From contig NZ_VLOG01000058.1 of assembly GCF_007655305.1 (NCBI RefSeq), forward strand, positions 1 to 64,000: 64,000 bases of DNA, in the 5' to 3' direction. A model generated the notes under the pieces. It had not been told where the DNA came from. It did no database searches and saw only the letters and a program-made list of their open reading frames with translations. This stretch comes from Algoriphagus algorifonticola (lineage in GTDB: Bacteria > Bacteroidota > Bacteroidia > Cytophagales > Cyclobacteriaceae). Below are positions 55,022-64,000 of the stretch, in pieces. The translations under genes and the position numbers were made by a program. Positions within the stretch are counted from its first letter, which is position 1; each line of letters begins with the position of its first letter.

Positions 55022-55046
55022 GATGAGTTTAAGTTTTCAGGTTTTA

Positions 55047-55352
55047 TCAAACCTTGATCTCTACATCCACTCCACTCGGAAGTTCGATTTTCATCAAAGC
55101 ATCCACAGTTTTAGAAGAGTTAGAGTAGATATCTACCAATCGCTTATAAGTACAAAGCTGATACTGGTCTCTTGCTTTCTTGTTTACGTGTGGGGATTTC
55201 AACACAGTAAACTTTTCTTTCTTGGTTGGCAATGGGATAGGTCCCACTACTACAGCACCAGTAGCTTTTACAGCTTTCACGATCTTCTCTGATGACTTGT
55301 CCACCAGGCTGTGATCGTATGATTTTAGTTTTATTCTAATTTTCTGATTCAT
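55047..55352 (-). CDS. rpsJ: 30S ribosomal protein S10
   Basis: The 101-residue protein begins [20 protein letters not shown] and has [23 protein letters not shown], the S10 signature. S10 also serves as NusE in antitermination. Here it closes the str operon after fusA (12 bp) instead of heading the S10 operon. Confidence 0.98.
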   Translation of the reverse strand: MNQKIRIKLKSYDHSLVDKSSEKIVKAVKATGAVVVGPIPLPTKKEKFTVLKSPHVNKKARDQYQLCTYKRLVDIYSNSSKTVDALMKIELPSGVDVEIKV

Positions 55353-55364
55353 CGCAAATATTGA

Positions 55365-57488
55365 TTAGGCTTTCTGACCTTTTACGTTAGCAATTACAGT
55401 CTCCGCTATGTTGTTTGGCACTGGCTCATAGTGAGAGAATGTCAACGAAGCAGTAGCTCTACCGGAAGAGATGGTTCTCAAATCGGTGATGTAACCAAAC
55501 AGTTCAGATAAAGGAACAGATGCTTTGATTACGGAAGAAGTACCTTTGGTATCCATTCCTTTCATCAAACCTCTTCTTCTGTTCAAGTCACCGGTGATAG
55601 GACCAGTGTATTCATCTGGAGTAACCACGTCTACTGACATGATTGGCTCTAGTAACTGAGGCTTACATTTTTTAGCAGCTTCTTTGAATCCGATTCTAGC
55701 AGCCAATTCAAAAGAAAGTGCATCTGAATCGACGTCGTGGAAAGAACCGTGGAACAATCTAACTTTCATAGACTCGATAGGATAACCTGCCAAAGGACCA
55801 TTCTTCATAGCTTCAGCAAATCCTTTCTGGATAGATGGAATAAATTCTTTTGGAATTACACCACCCACGATTCCGTTTACGAAATCCAATCCTGGCTTGA
55901 TTTCTCCTGTTTCCGCATCTGGATCTTTAGGACCCAATTCGAATACGATATCGGCAAATTTACCTTTACCACCAGTTTGCTTCTTGTAAACTTCTTTGTG
56001 TTCTACTGAACCAAACAAAGCTTCTTTGTAAGCAACCTGAGGAGCACCTTGGTTAATTTCAACTTTGAATTCACGCTTCAATCGGTCGATGATGATATCC
56101 AAGTGAAGTTCACCCATACCTCTCAAGATAGTCTGGCCAGTTTCGTGGTCAGTGTTTACTTGAAGAGTTGGATCTTCTTCTACCAATTTGGCGATAGCCA
56201 TACCTAGTTTATCAACATCCGCCTGAGTTTTAGGCTCGATTGCGTAACCGATAACTGGCTCAGGGAAGATCATAGACTCCAATACAACTTTACGCTTTTC
56301 GTCACAAAGTGTATCTCCAGTTTTGATATCTTTAAAACCTACCACTGCACCAATATCACCTGCTCTTAGGGCATCGATTTGGTTTTGCTTGTTAGCATGC
56401 ATCTGGAATACTCTAGAGATACGCTCTTTATTTCCAGAACGGCTATTGAATACATAAGAACCGGAATTCAAAATCCCAGAATATGCTCTTACGAAACATA
56501 AACGGCCTACGAATGGATCTGTAGCGATTTTGAAAGCAAGACCTGCAAAAGGCTCAGTCTCATCAGGAGAAATTCTTACATCTTTCTCCTCATCTTCTAG
56601 AGCATGAGCAATGATATCGTCTTTATCCAATGGAGAAGGAAGCAATTCCATCACCAAGTCCAACATGGTTTGAACACCTTTATTTTTGAAGGAAGATCCA
56701 CATACCATAGGGACAATTTTCATGTCAATGGTTGCTTGTCTTAAAGCATTCAGGATTTCTTCTTCAGTGATTGAGTTTGGATCGTCGAAGAACTTTTCCA
56801 TCAAAGACTCATCGTAGTCAGCAACAGCCTCAAGCAAATGCTCTCTCCACTGTTCAACTTCTTCTTTCATGTCTTCTGGAATAGGAACTTCTTCGAAAGT
56901 CATTCCCATATCCTCTTCGTTCCAAACAATAGCTCTGTTGTTAATCAAATCAACAACACCTCTAAATCTATCTTCAGCACCGATCGGCAACTGCAAAGGA
57001 ACTGCATAGCTTCCTAGCATTTCCTTCACTTGCTTACAAACCTCTAAGAAGTTTGCTCCAGCACGGTCCATTTTATTAACGAATCCGATTCGGGCTACTT
57101 TATAATTATCAGCTAAACGCCAGTTGGTCTCAGACTGTGGCTCAACACCGTCCACAGCACTGAACAGGAAAACCAATCCATCTAATACTCGAAGAGAACG
57201 GTTTACCTCAACGGTAAAGTCAACGTGTCCCGGAGTATCGATGATGTTGATTTGATATTTCTGATCTCTGTAGTTCCAAAAAACGGTAGTAGCAGCAGAA
57301 GTAATAGTGATACCTCTTTCCTGCTCCTGAGCCATCCAGTCCATGGTAGCAGCACCGTCGTGTACTTCACCTATTTTGTGGGAAACTCCAGAGTAAAAAA
57401 GGATTCGCTCTGTGGTGGTCGTTTTACCGGCATCAATGTGAGCGGCGATACCGATATTTCTCGTGTATTTTAAATCTCTTTTCGCCAT
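55365..57488 (-). CDS. fusA: Translation elongation factor G
   Basis: EF-G drives translocation. The 707-residue GTPase has the P-loop [21 protein letters not shown] and NKMDRAGA motifs, then the usual domains II-V ending [11 protein letters not shown]. Gap of 5 bp from rpsG. No second EF-G copy or tuf is in the window. Confidence 0.98.
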   Translation of the reverse strand: MAKRDLKYTRNIGIAAHIDAGKTTTTERILFYSGVSHKIGEVHDGAATMDWMAQEQERGITITSAATTVFWNYRDQKYQINIIDTPGHVDFTVEVNRSLRVLDGLVFLFSAVDGVEPQSETNWRLADNYKVARIGFVNKMDRAGANFLEVCKQVKEMLGSYAVPLQLPIGAEDRFRGVVDLINNRAIVWNEEDMGMTFEEVPIPEDMKEEVEQWREHLLEAVADYDESLMEKFFDDPNSITEEEILNALRQATIDMKIVPMVCGSSFKNKGVQTMLDLVMELLPSPLDKDDIIAHALEDEEKDVRISPDETEPFAGLAFKIATDPFVGRLCFVRAYSGILNSGSYVFNSRSGNKERISRVFQMHANKQNQIDALRAGDIGAVVGFKDIKTGDTLCDEKRKVVLESMIFPEPVIGYAIEPKTQADVDKLGMAIAKLVEEDPTLQVNTDHETGQTILRGMGELHLDIIIDRLKREFKVEINQGAPQVAYKEALFGSVEHKEVYKKQTGGKGKFADIVFELGPKDPDAETGEIKPGLDFVNGIVGGVIPKEFIPSIQKGFAEAMKNGPLAGYPIESMKVRLFHGSFHDVDSDALSFELAARIGFKEAAKKCKPQLLEPIMSVDVVTPDEYTGPITGDLNRRRGLMKGMDTKGTSSVIKASVPLSELFGYITDLRTISSGRATASLTFSHYEPVPNNIAETVIANVKGQKA

Positions 57489-57493
57489 CCTAA

Positions 57494-57961
57494 TTAAAAT
57501 CTAAAGTGAGAGAATGCTTTGTTGGCTTCTGCCATTCTGTGCGTATCATCTTTCTTCTTTACTGCAGCGCCTTCGCCTTTTGCAGCAGCGATGATTTCGC
57601 CAGCAAGTCTATCCATCATGGTTTTCTCACCTCTTTTTCGAGCATAGTTGATCATCCACTTGATTCCAAGGGCCATCTTTCTTTCAGGTCGGACTTCCAT
57701 TGGAACTTGGAATGTAGCACCACCAACTCTACGACTCTTCACCTCTACGGATGGAGCAATATTGTTAAGCGCTTTTTTCCAAACTTCAAGACCATTCTCA
57801 CCTACTTTGGATTCTACCTTTTCTACTGCGTCGTAGAAAATCTTGTAAGCAATACTCTTCTTCCCATCTACCATCAGACAGTTCACAAACTTGGTAACCA
57901 AGGTATCATTGAACTTTGGATCAGGAAGAATATATCTCTTCTTTGGTTTCGCTTTTCTCAT
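57494..57961 (-). CDS. rpsG: 30S ribosomal protein S7
   Basis: S7 starts assembly of the 30S head. The 155-residue protein has [18 protein letters not shown] and [21 protein letters not shown], with [25 protein letters not shown]. Between rpsL and fusA. Confidence 0.98.
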   Translation of the reverse strand: MRKAKPKKRYILPDPKFNDTLVTKFVNCLMVDGKKSIAYKIFYDAVEKVESKVGENGLEVWKKALNNIAPSVEVKSRRVGGATFQVPMEVRPERKMALGIKWMINYARKRGEKTMMDRLAGEIIAAAKGEGAAVKKKDDTHRMAEANKAFSHFRF

Positions 57962-57983
57962 TTCTTCTTAAACATTAAATAAA

Positions 57984-58373
57984 TTACTTTTTGGCTGCAG
58001 CAGCCTTAGGTCTTTTAGCACCGTACTTGGAGCGACCTTGCTTACGGTCTTTTACTCCTGCAGTATCCAATGCACCGCGGATGATGTGATATCTTACACC
58101 TGGTAGATCCTTCACACGACCACCTCTAATCAATACGATTGAGTGCTCTTGCAAATTGTGACCTTCACCTGGAATGTAAGCGTTCACTTCTTTTCCATTT
58201 GTCAATCTCACCCTTGCCACCTTTCTCATAGCTGAGTTAGGCTTTTTAGGGGTAGTAGTGTACACTCTGGTACAAACCCCTCTTCGCTGAGGACAAGCGT
58301 CCAAAGCTCTTGATTTAGATTTGGTTTCCAGCGTTGTTCTACCTTTTCTTACTAACTGTTGAATAGTAGGCAT
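57984..58373 (-). CDS. rpsL: 30S ribosomal protein S12
   Basis: S12 controls decoding accuracy. The 129-residue protein has [17 protein letters not shown], which keeps the lysine whose changes give streptomycin resistance, and [17 protein letters not shown], also with wild-type lysine. No resistance substitution is visible. It leads the str operon. Confidence 0.98.
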   Translation of the reverse strand: MPTIQQLVRKGRTTLETKSKSRALDACPQRRGVCTRVYTTTPKKPNSAMRKVARVRLTNGKEVNAYIPGEGHNLQEHSIVLIRGGRVKDLPGVRYHIIRGALDTAGVKDRKQGRSKYGAKRPKAAAAKK

Positions 58374-58420
58374 TAACTGATAAAATTTAGTTTTCCTGTA
58401 AACTGTTAAATTTTGGACTG

Positions 58421-58451
58421 CAAAGGTAGAAAAAGTAATAAGACAAACAAA
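58421..58451 (-). promoter_or_regulatory. Promoter of the str operon (TTTG-N19-TACCTTTG)
   Basis: On the minus strand TTTG (58448-58451) is 19 bases from TACCTTTG (58421-58428), a perfect consensus. Transcription would start near 58415, about 42 nt upstream of rpsL. Confidence 0.85.
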
Positions 58452-58471
58452 ATTAAGCAGTTATATTTTTG

Positions 58472-58795
58472 TTATGCCTCCCCAGGCGTGCCAAAGGTGA
58501 TCGGGAACTCCGGAGCACCTCCATTTTGGTTGATTTTACCAAATGCAGCCTCATACTTTTCTATATTATCCTTCAATGCTGCCAATAATCTTTTGGCATG
58601 ATCCGGAGTCACAATAATTCTTGACTTCACCTTCGCCTTGGGTACTCCCGGCATCAAACGGATAAAGTCAATCACGAACTCTGAATTGGAATGGGCAATC
58701 ATAGCCAAATTAGAATATACTCCTTCAGCAACTTCTTCTGAAAGCTCTACATTGATCTGTTGATCTGGTCTGTTTTGTCCTTTTTCGTCACTCAT
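58472..58795 (-). CDS. DUF3467 domain-containing protein
   Basis: The 107-residue protein begins MSDEKGQNRPDQQINVELSE and contains FVIDFIRLMPGVPKAKVKSRIIVTP with AKRLLAALKDNIEKYE. This DUF3467 fold is small, cytoplasmic and uncharacterised. Proteins of this family occur in this position after rpoC in Bacteroidota. A longer frame starting at 58840 would be encoded by the rpoC terminator, so it was rejected. How it is transcribed behind that terminator is not clear. Confidence 0.8.
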   Translation of the reverse strand: MSDEKGQNRPDQQINVELSEEVAEGVYSNLAMIAHSNSEFVIDFIRLMPGVPKAKVKSRIIVTPDHAKRLLAALKDNIEKYEAAFGKINQNGGAPEFPITFGTPGEA

Positions 58796-58805
58796 TTTGT
58801 TGGGA

Positions 58806-58837
58806 TTAAAAAAGGCCTGTACGCATACAGGCCTTTT
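58806..58837 (-). terminator. Terminator after rpoC
   Basis: AAAAGGCCTGTA (58810-58821) pairs perfectly with TACAGGCCTTTT (58826-58837) around a four-base loop, followed by a T run on the minus strand. It is 21 bp past the rpoC stop. Confidence 0.92.
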
Positions 58838-58858
58838 CATTTATAAACTCACTATGTA

Positions 58859-61800
58859 TTATAAAATCGCTTCGCTAGATCTGCGAGTGGATTTTTCCAT
58901 GTTTTCAGAAAGCTTATCATACTCTTCCTGAGATCCAACGATCAAGTTTTGCAACCTTCTCTGACCTGTACCGGCCGGAATTAGGTGACCTACGATCACG
59001 TTTTCTTTCAATCCAAGTAGCTCATCTCTCTTACCTCTGATAGCTGCTTCAGAAAGTACTTTGGTAGTTTCCTGGAAGGAAGCTGCTGAAATAAATGATT
59101 CTGTACCCAAAGAAGCTGCTGTGATACCTTGAAGTGTAGGAGCAGAAACCGCAGTTTCAGCATCTCTCACCTGTACCAATTTCAGGTCTTTACGCTTCAA
59201 GCTGGAGTTTTCATCTCTCAGTCTTCTTGAAGAAATAATCATACCTGGCTTCAATGTGCTAGAATCTCCAGCATCCATCACCACTTTCTTATCTAGGATA
59301 TTGTCATTTTCCTCACGGAAAGCCCACTTATCCACTACCTGTCCTTGCAAGAATCCAGTATCTCCAGCATCAAGAATTTCAACTTTCTGCATCATCTGAG
59401 ATACAATCACCTCAATATGCTTATCGTTGATCTTCACACCCTGAAGTCTGTAAACTTCCTGAATTTCATTTACCAAATACTCCTGAACGGCAGTTGGTCC
59501 TTTAATGGATAGGATATCATTTGGAGTAATTGCTCCATCTGACAATGGCTCACCCGCACGGATGAAGTCATTTTCCTGAACCAAGATATGCTTGGAAAGA
59601 GATACCATGTACTTCTTAATCACCCCATCCTTAGACTCGATGATAATTTCTCTGTTACCTCTCTTGATTCCACCGTAAGTTACTACACCGTCGATTTCAG
59701 AAACCACAGCCGGATTGGATGGGTTACGTGCCTCGAACAATTCAGTTACTCTTGGAAGACCACCGGTAATATCTCTTGTCTTACCTACAGATCTTGGGAT
59801 TTTTACCAATACCTGTCCAGATTTTACTTTATCTCCAATTTCAACAGCCAAGTGAGCTCCTACCGGAATATTGTATGCTTTGGAATCTTCTCCATAGTCT
59901 ACAATAATTGCAGGGTTCTTGGTTCTGTCTTTGGTATCGATGATTACTTTTTCACGGAATCCAGTCTGATCATCGGCAACTTCTTTGTAAGTGACACCCT
60001 CTACGATAGACTCAAAGTCTACTTTACCGTCGAATTCAGAAAGAATTACGGCGTTGTATGGATCCCAAGTACATAGAGAATCACCTTTAGCGATTTTCTG
60101 ACCATCCTTCACGTTCAATAATGCTCCGTAAGGCACGTGGTTTGAAACCAAAGTCTTACCGGATTTCACATCATTGATTTTTATTTCTCCGGATCTTCCC
60201 ATTACTACTGTAACAGGTTCACCGTCTTTGTTGGTAGTTTCGATCAGTCTTAATTCCTCATCGAATTCTACAACACCTTCAAATTTAGCATTGATGCTGG
60301 CCTCAACAGCCATGTTGGAAGCAGTACCCCCTACGTGGAACGTTCTTAGCGTCAACTGTGTGCCTGGCTCACCGATAGACTGCGCTGCAATAACCCCTAC
60401 TGACTCACCTGCCTGTACCATATTACCGGTAGCCAAGTTACGTCCGTAGCATTTAGAACAAACACCTCTTCTGGTTTCGCAAGTCAAGACAGATCTTATC
60501 TCAACTTCTTCAACAGCTGACTCATCTACTCTCTTCGCAATTTCGTCGTCGATTTCAACTCCTGCAGGAACGATCAATTCATCCGTTAGTGGATCATAGA
60601 CATCATGTACTGATACTCTACCCAAGATTCTTTCAGAAAGTGGCTCAACGATTTCGTCGTTGTCTTTCAATGGCTGAACAACCAAACCTCTTAAAGTACC
60701 GCAATCTTCTTCAGTGACGATCATGTCTTGAGCTACGTCAACCAAACGACGAGTCAAATAACCCGCATCGGCAGTTTTCAAAGCTGTATCTGCAAGACCC
60801 TTACGTGCACCGTGAGTAGAGATGAAGTACTCAAGTACGTCCAAACCTTCTTTAAAGTTGGAAAGGATTGGGTTTTCAATGATTTCACCTACTGAACCTT
60901 GTAAGTTTTTCTGAGGCTTAGCCATCAGACCTCTCATACCACCCAACTGTCGAATTTGCTCCCTAGAACCTCTAGCTCCAGAGTGCATCATCATATAGAT
61001 AGCATTGAATCCTTGCTTGTCCTCCTCCATCTTCTTCATCAGATTATTAGTCAAATGAGAGTTGGTTCGAGTCCAAATATCAATTACTTGGTTATATCTT
61101 TCGTTGTCTGTGATCAGACCCATCAAGTAGTTGTTCCAAACCTGATCTACCTCTTCTTTCGCTTTGGCGATCATTGGCTCTTTTTCTTCAGGAATGATTA
61201 CATCATTGAGACCCATGGACAAACCACCTTGGTAAGCCATTTGGAATCCTAAGTGCTTGATATCATCCAAGAACTGAGCAGTACGTGCAATACCACAAAC
61301 TTTCACTACTTGAGCAATAATCTGCTGAAGCTTTTTCTTAGTCAAAAGCTCATTTACATATCCTACTTCAGCCGGAACAAACTGGTTGAAAATCAAACGA
61401 CCCGCAACTGTTTCAATGATTTGGTTGGTAATTTCGCCATCCTCACCTCTTACAGGAACTTTACATTTGATATTTGCATGCTTGGAAATCTGTCCTTCAT
61501 TCAAAGCAATAATAACTTCCTCTTGACTGTAGAAAGTCATTCCTTCACCAGGAACTGGCTCCTCTGGAGTAGACTTCTTGCCTTTAGTCACATAATATAG
61601 ACCCAATACCATGTCTTGAGAAGGAACCGTAATCGGCGCTCCGTTGGCAGGGTTTAGGATATTATGAGAAGAAAGCATCAATGTAGAGGCTTCCAAAATA
61701 GCTTCATGTCCAAGTGGTACGTGAACCGCCATCTGGTCACCGTCAAAGTCAGCGTTGAATGCTGTACACACTAATGGGTGCAATTGAATCGCTTTTCCTT

Positions 61801-63169
61801 CGATCAATTTTGGCTGGAATGCCTGGATACCCAATCTGTGAAGAGTTGGGGCACGGTTCAAAAGAACAGGGTGTCCTTTCAATACGTTTTCCAAAATATC
61901 CCAAACCACTGGATCTTTACGATCCACAATTTTCTTGGCTGATTTTACTGTCTTCACAATACCTCTCTCGATCAATTTTCTGATGATAAAAGGTTTGAAA
62001 AGTTCAGCAGCCATATTTTTAGGAAGACCGCACTCGTGAAGCTTCAATTCTGGTCCTACTACGATCACAGAACGACCGGAGTAATCCACACGCTTACCGA
62101 GCAAGTTTTGACGGAAACGACCTTGCTTACCTTTCAACATATCAGAAAGGGATTTCAATGCTCTGTTTCCATCAGATCTTACCGCATTTACTTTTCTGGA
62201 GTTATCGAAAAGAGAATCTACAGCTTCCTGCAACATACGCTTTTCGTTTCTCAAGATTACTTCTGGAGCTTTGATGTCTATCAATCTCTTCAGACGGTTG
62301 TTTCTGATGATTACTCTTCTGTACAAGTCATTCAAGTCAGAAGTAGCGAATCTACCACCATCCAATGGCACCAATGGACGTAATTCCGGTGGAATAACAG
62401 GAACCATTCTTACCACCATCCACTCAGGACGGTTTTCAATTCTTGTTCTTGCATCACGGAATGCTTCTACTACCTTCAAACGCTTCAAGGCTTCTGCCTT
62501 ACGCTGCTGAGAGGTATCTGTAGCTGCTTGGTGACGAAGAGAATAAGAAAGATCATCCAAGTCCAATCTAGCCAACAACATTTCCAAAGCTTCAGCACCC
62601 ATTTTGGCGATGAATTTATTTGGGTCGTCATCATCTAGCATATGATTTTCCTTAGGAAGCTTATCCATGATATCCAAATACTCATCTTCAGTTAAGAAGT
62701 CTAGGTATTGAATTCCATCTTCAGCTTTTATACCTGGCTGAACAACTGCATATCGCTCATAATAAACGATTTGATCCAACTTTTTGGTAGGAAGACCCAA
62801 CAAGTAACCAATCTTGTTAGGCAAAGATTTAAAGTACCAAATGTGTGCTACTGGAACCACCAACTCAATGTGGCCCATTCGCTCACGACGTACTTTCTTT
62901 TCAGTCACCTCTACCCCACAACGGTCGCAGATGATGCCTTTATATCTGATGCGCTTATATTTACCACAATGACACTCCCAGTCTTTCACTGGACCAAAGA
63001 TTCTCTCACAAAACAAACCACCCATTTCTGGCTTGTAAGTTCTGTAATTGATAGTCTCTGGCTGGGTCACCTCTCCATTTGAACTATCCAGAATAGATTC
63101 CGGGGAAGCCAAACTGATGGTGACTCTCGAAAAGTCATTGTTTAGTTTTTTGTTTTTTCTGAACGCCAT
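58859..63169 (-). CDS. rpoC: DNA-directed RNA polymerase beta' subunit
   Basis: The 1436-residue catalytic subunit has the N-terminal zinc site [20 protein letters not shown] and RRLVKRL-like clamp helices. The active-site motif [12 protein letters not shown] is near residue 470, and a second zinc site [13 protein letters not shown] near 890. The trigger-loop region [19 protein letters not shown] follows. Length is at the upper end for bacteria, in line with Bacteroidota. It follows rpoB by 52 bp. Confidence 0.99.
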   Translation of the reverse strand: MAFRKNKKLNNDFSRVTISLASPESILDSSNGEVTQPETINYRTYKPEMGGLFCERIFGPVKDWECHCGKYKRIRYKGIICDRCGVEVTEKKVRRERMGHIELVVPVAHIWYFKSLPNKIGYLLGLPTKKLDQIVYYERYAVVQPGIKAEDGIQYLDFLTEDEYLDIMDKLPKENHMLDDDDPNKFIAKMGAEALEMLLARLDLDDLSYSLRHQAATDTSQQRKAEALKRLKVVEAFRDARTRIENRPEWMVVRMVPVIPPELRPLVPLDGGRFATSDLNDLYRRVIIRNNRLKRLIDIKAPEVILRNEKRMLQEAVDSLFDNSRKVNAVRSDGNRALKSLSDMLKGKQGRFRQNLLGKRVDYSGRSVIVVGPELKLHECGLPKNMAAELFKPFIIRKLIERGIVKTVKSAKKIVDRKDPVVWDILENVLKGHPVLLNRAPTLHRLGIQAFQPKLIEGKAIQLHPLVCTAFNADFDGDQMAVHVPLGHEAILEASTLMLSSHNILNPANGAPITVPSQDMVLGLYYVTKGKKSTPEEPVPGEGMTFYSQEEVIIALNEGQISKHANIKCKVPVRGEDGEITNQIIETVAGRLIFNQFVPAEVGYVNELLTKKKLQQIIAQVVKVCGIARTAQFLDDIKHLGFQMAYQGGLSMGLNDVIIPEEKEPMIAKAKEEVDQVWNNYLMGLITDNERYNQVIDIWTRTNSHLTNNLMKKMEEDKQGFNAIYMMMHSGARGSREQIRQLGGMRGLMAKPQKNLQGSVGEIIENPILSNFKEGLDVLEYFISTHGARKGLADTALKTADAGYLTRRLVDVAQDMIVTEEDCGTLRGLVVQPLKDNDEIVEPLSERILGRVSVHDVYDPLTDELIVPAGVEIDDEIAKRVDESAVEEVEIRSVLTCETRRGVCSKCYGRNLATGNMVQAGESVGVIAAQSIGEPGTQLTLRTFHVGGTASNMAVEASINAKFEGVVEFDEELRLIETTNKDGEPVTVVMGRSGEIKINDVKSGKTLVSNHVPYGALLNVKDGQKIAKGDSLCTWDPYNAVILSEFDGKVDFESIVEGVTYKEVADDQTGFREKVIIDTKDRTKNPAIIVDYGEDSKAYNIPVGAHLAVEIGDKVKSGQVLVKIPRSVGKTRDITGGLPRVTELFEARNPSNPAVVSEIDGVVTYGGIKRGNREIIIESKDGVIKKYMVSLSKHILVQENDFIRAGEPLSDGAITPNDILSIKGPTAVQEYLVNEIQEVYRLQGVKINDKHIEVIVSQMMQKVEILDAGDTGFLQGQVVDKWAFREENDNILDKKVVMDAGDSSTLKPGMIISSRRLRDENSSLKRKDLKLVQVRDAETAVSAPTLQGITAASLGTESFISAASFQETTKVLSEAAIRGKRDELLGLKENVIVGHLIPAGTGQRRLQNLIVGSQEEYDKLSENMEKSTRRSSEAIL

Positions 63170-63221
63170 AGTTTTTTGAAAGATATATGAAGGGCAGTTT
63201 GACCTGCCCTATTGAGCCAAT

Positions 63222-64000
<779 letters not shown>

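Noticed and set aside
57984..58373. Streptomycin-resistance change in rpsL
   Set aside because: The lysines of the KPNS and GGRVKD regions are the wild-type residues.
58796..58840. Extended N-terminus of the DUF3467 protein starting at 58840
   Set aside because: Those codons are the rpoC terminator hairpin read as protein; the ATG at 58795 fits the family start.

Overview
The window looks like the chromosome of a Bacteroidota, most likely order Cytophagales and possibly a Cyclobacteriaceae/Algoriphagus-like marine or soil bacterium. The order and genus are inferred from overall protein character, not from a database search. The phylum call is firmer. It rests on a type IX secretion C-terminal domain, a PorD/DUF4835 gene, a DUF4249 lipoprotein beside a TonB-dependent receptor, an OstA-like LptA paralogue and the Bacteroidetes form of RNA polymerase omega. 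Promoters of the form TTTG-N19-TAnnTTTG and the near absence of Shine-Dalgarno sequences agree with it.

Region 1 (1-3.05 kb) is a probable quinone/electrophile detoxification locus on the minus strand: a MarR regulator, a YceI-like protein, a ring-cleaving dioxygenase and a serine hydrolase. A near-identical palindrome lies in front of marR and yceI. Region 2 (3.1-8.6 kb) is a small glycan locus. A membrane-tethered propeller/Y_Y_Y/LuxR sensor is divergent from a lipoprotein with a duplicated domain and a GH16 endo-beta-glucanase lipoprotein. Region 3 (8.6-19.8 kb) is mostly housekeeping on the minus strand: an alpha/beta hydrolase, a secreted amidohydrolase, fabI, the bamD-rpoZ-coaBC-porD-recN cluster, a T9SS cargo protein and an OstA/LptA-like protein.

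Region 4 (19.8-27.3 kb, plus strand) carries tilS with an overlapping cyclic-nucleotide-binding protein, malate dehydrogenase, a large unrecognised membrane-anchored propeller protein and an MscS channel. Region 5 (27.3-33.6 kb, minus) is a tightly overlapping four-gene envelope operon: secreted protein, TonB-dependent receptor, DUF4249 lipoprotein, and an MG2/plug-like protein. Region 6 (33.7-40.3 kb) has a Tat-exported sugar isomerase/epimerase-like protein, the cysE-cysM overlap behind an FtsB/DivIC-like gene, eno and carA.

Region 7 (40.4-64 kb, minus) is the transcription/translation super-cluster: rpoB (cut by the window edge), rpoC, a DUF3467 gene, the str operon (rpsL-rpsG-fusA-rpsJ), then the fused S10-spc-alpha operon of 29 genes from rplC to rplQ. 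Two genes of this cluster, rpmJ and rpmD, are short and easily missed. A terminator plus a strong promoter splits rpsJ from rplC.

I see no CRISPR array, prophage, transposase, tRNA or rRNA. No clearly new multi-gene system is proven. The best leads are the MarR-controlled quinone locus, the membrane-tethered regulator with its duplicated lipoprotein, the four-gene TonB operon, a ten-base Shine-Dalgarno match at rplE in an SD-poor genome, and a family of decayed intergenic repeat modules.
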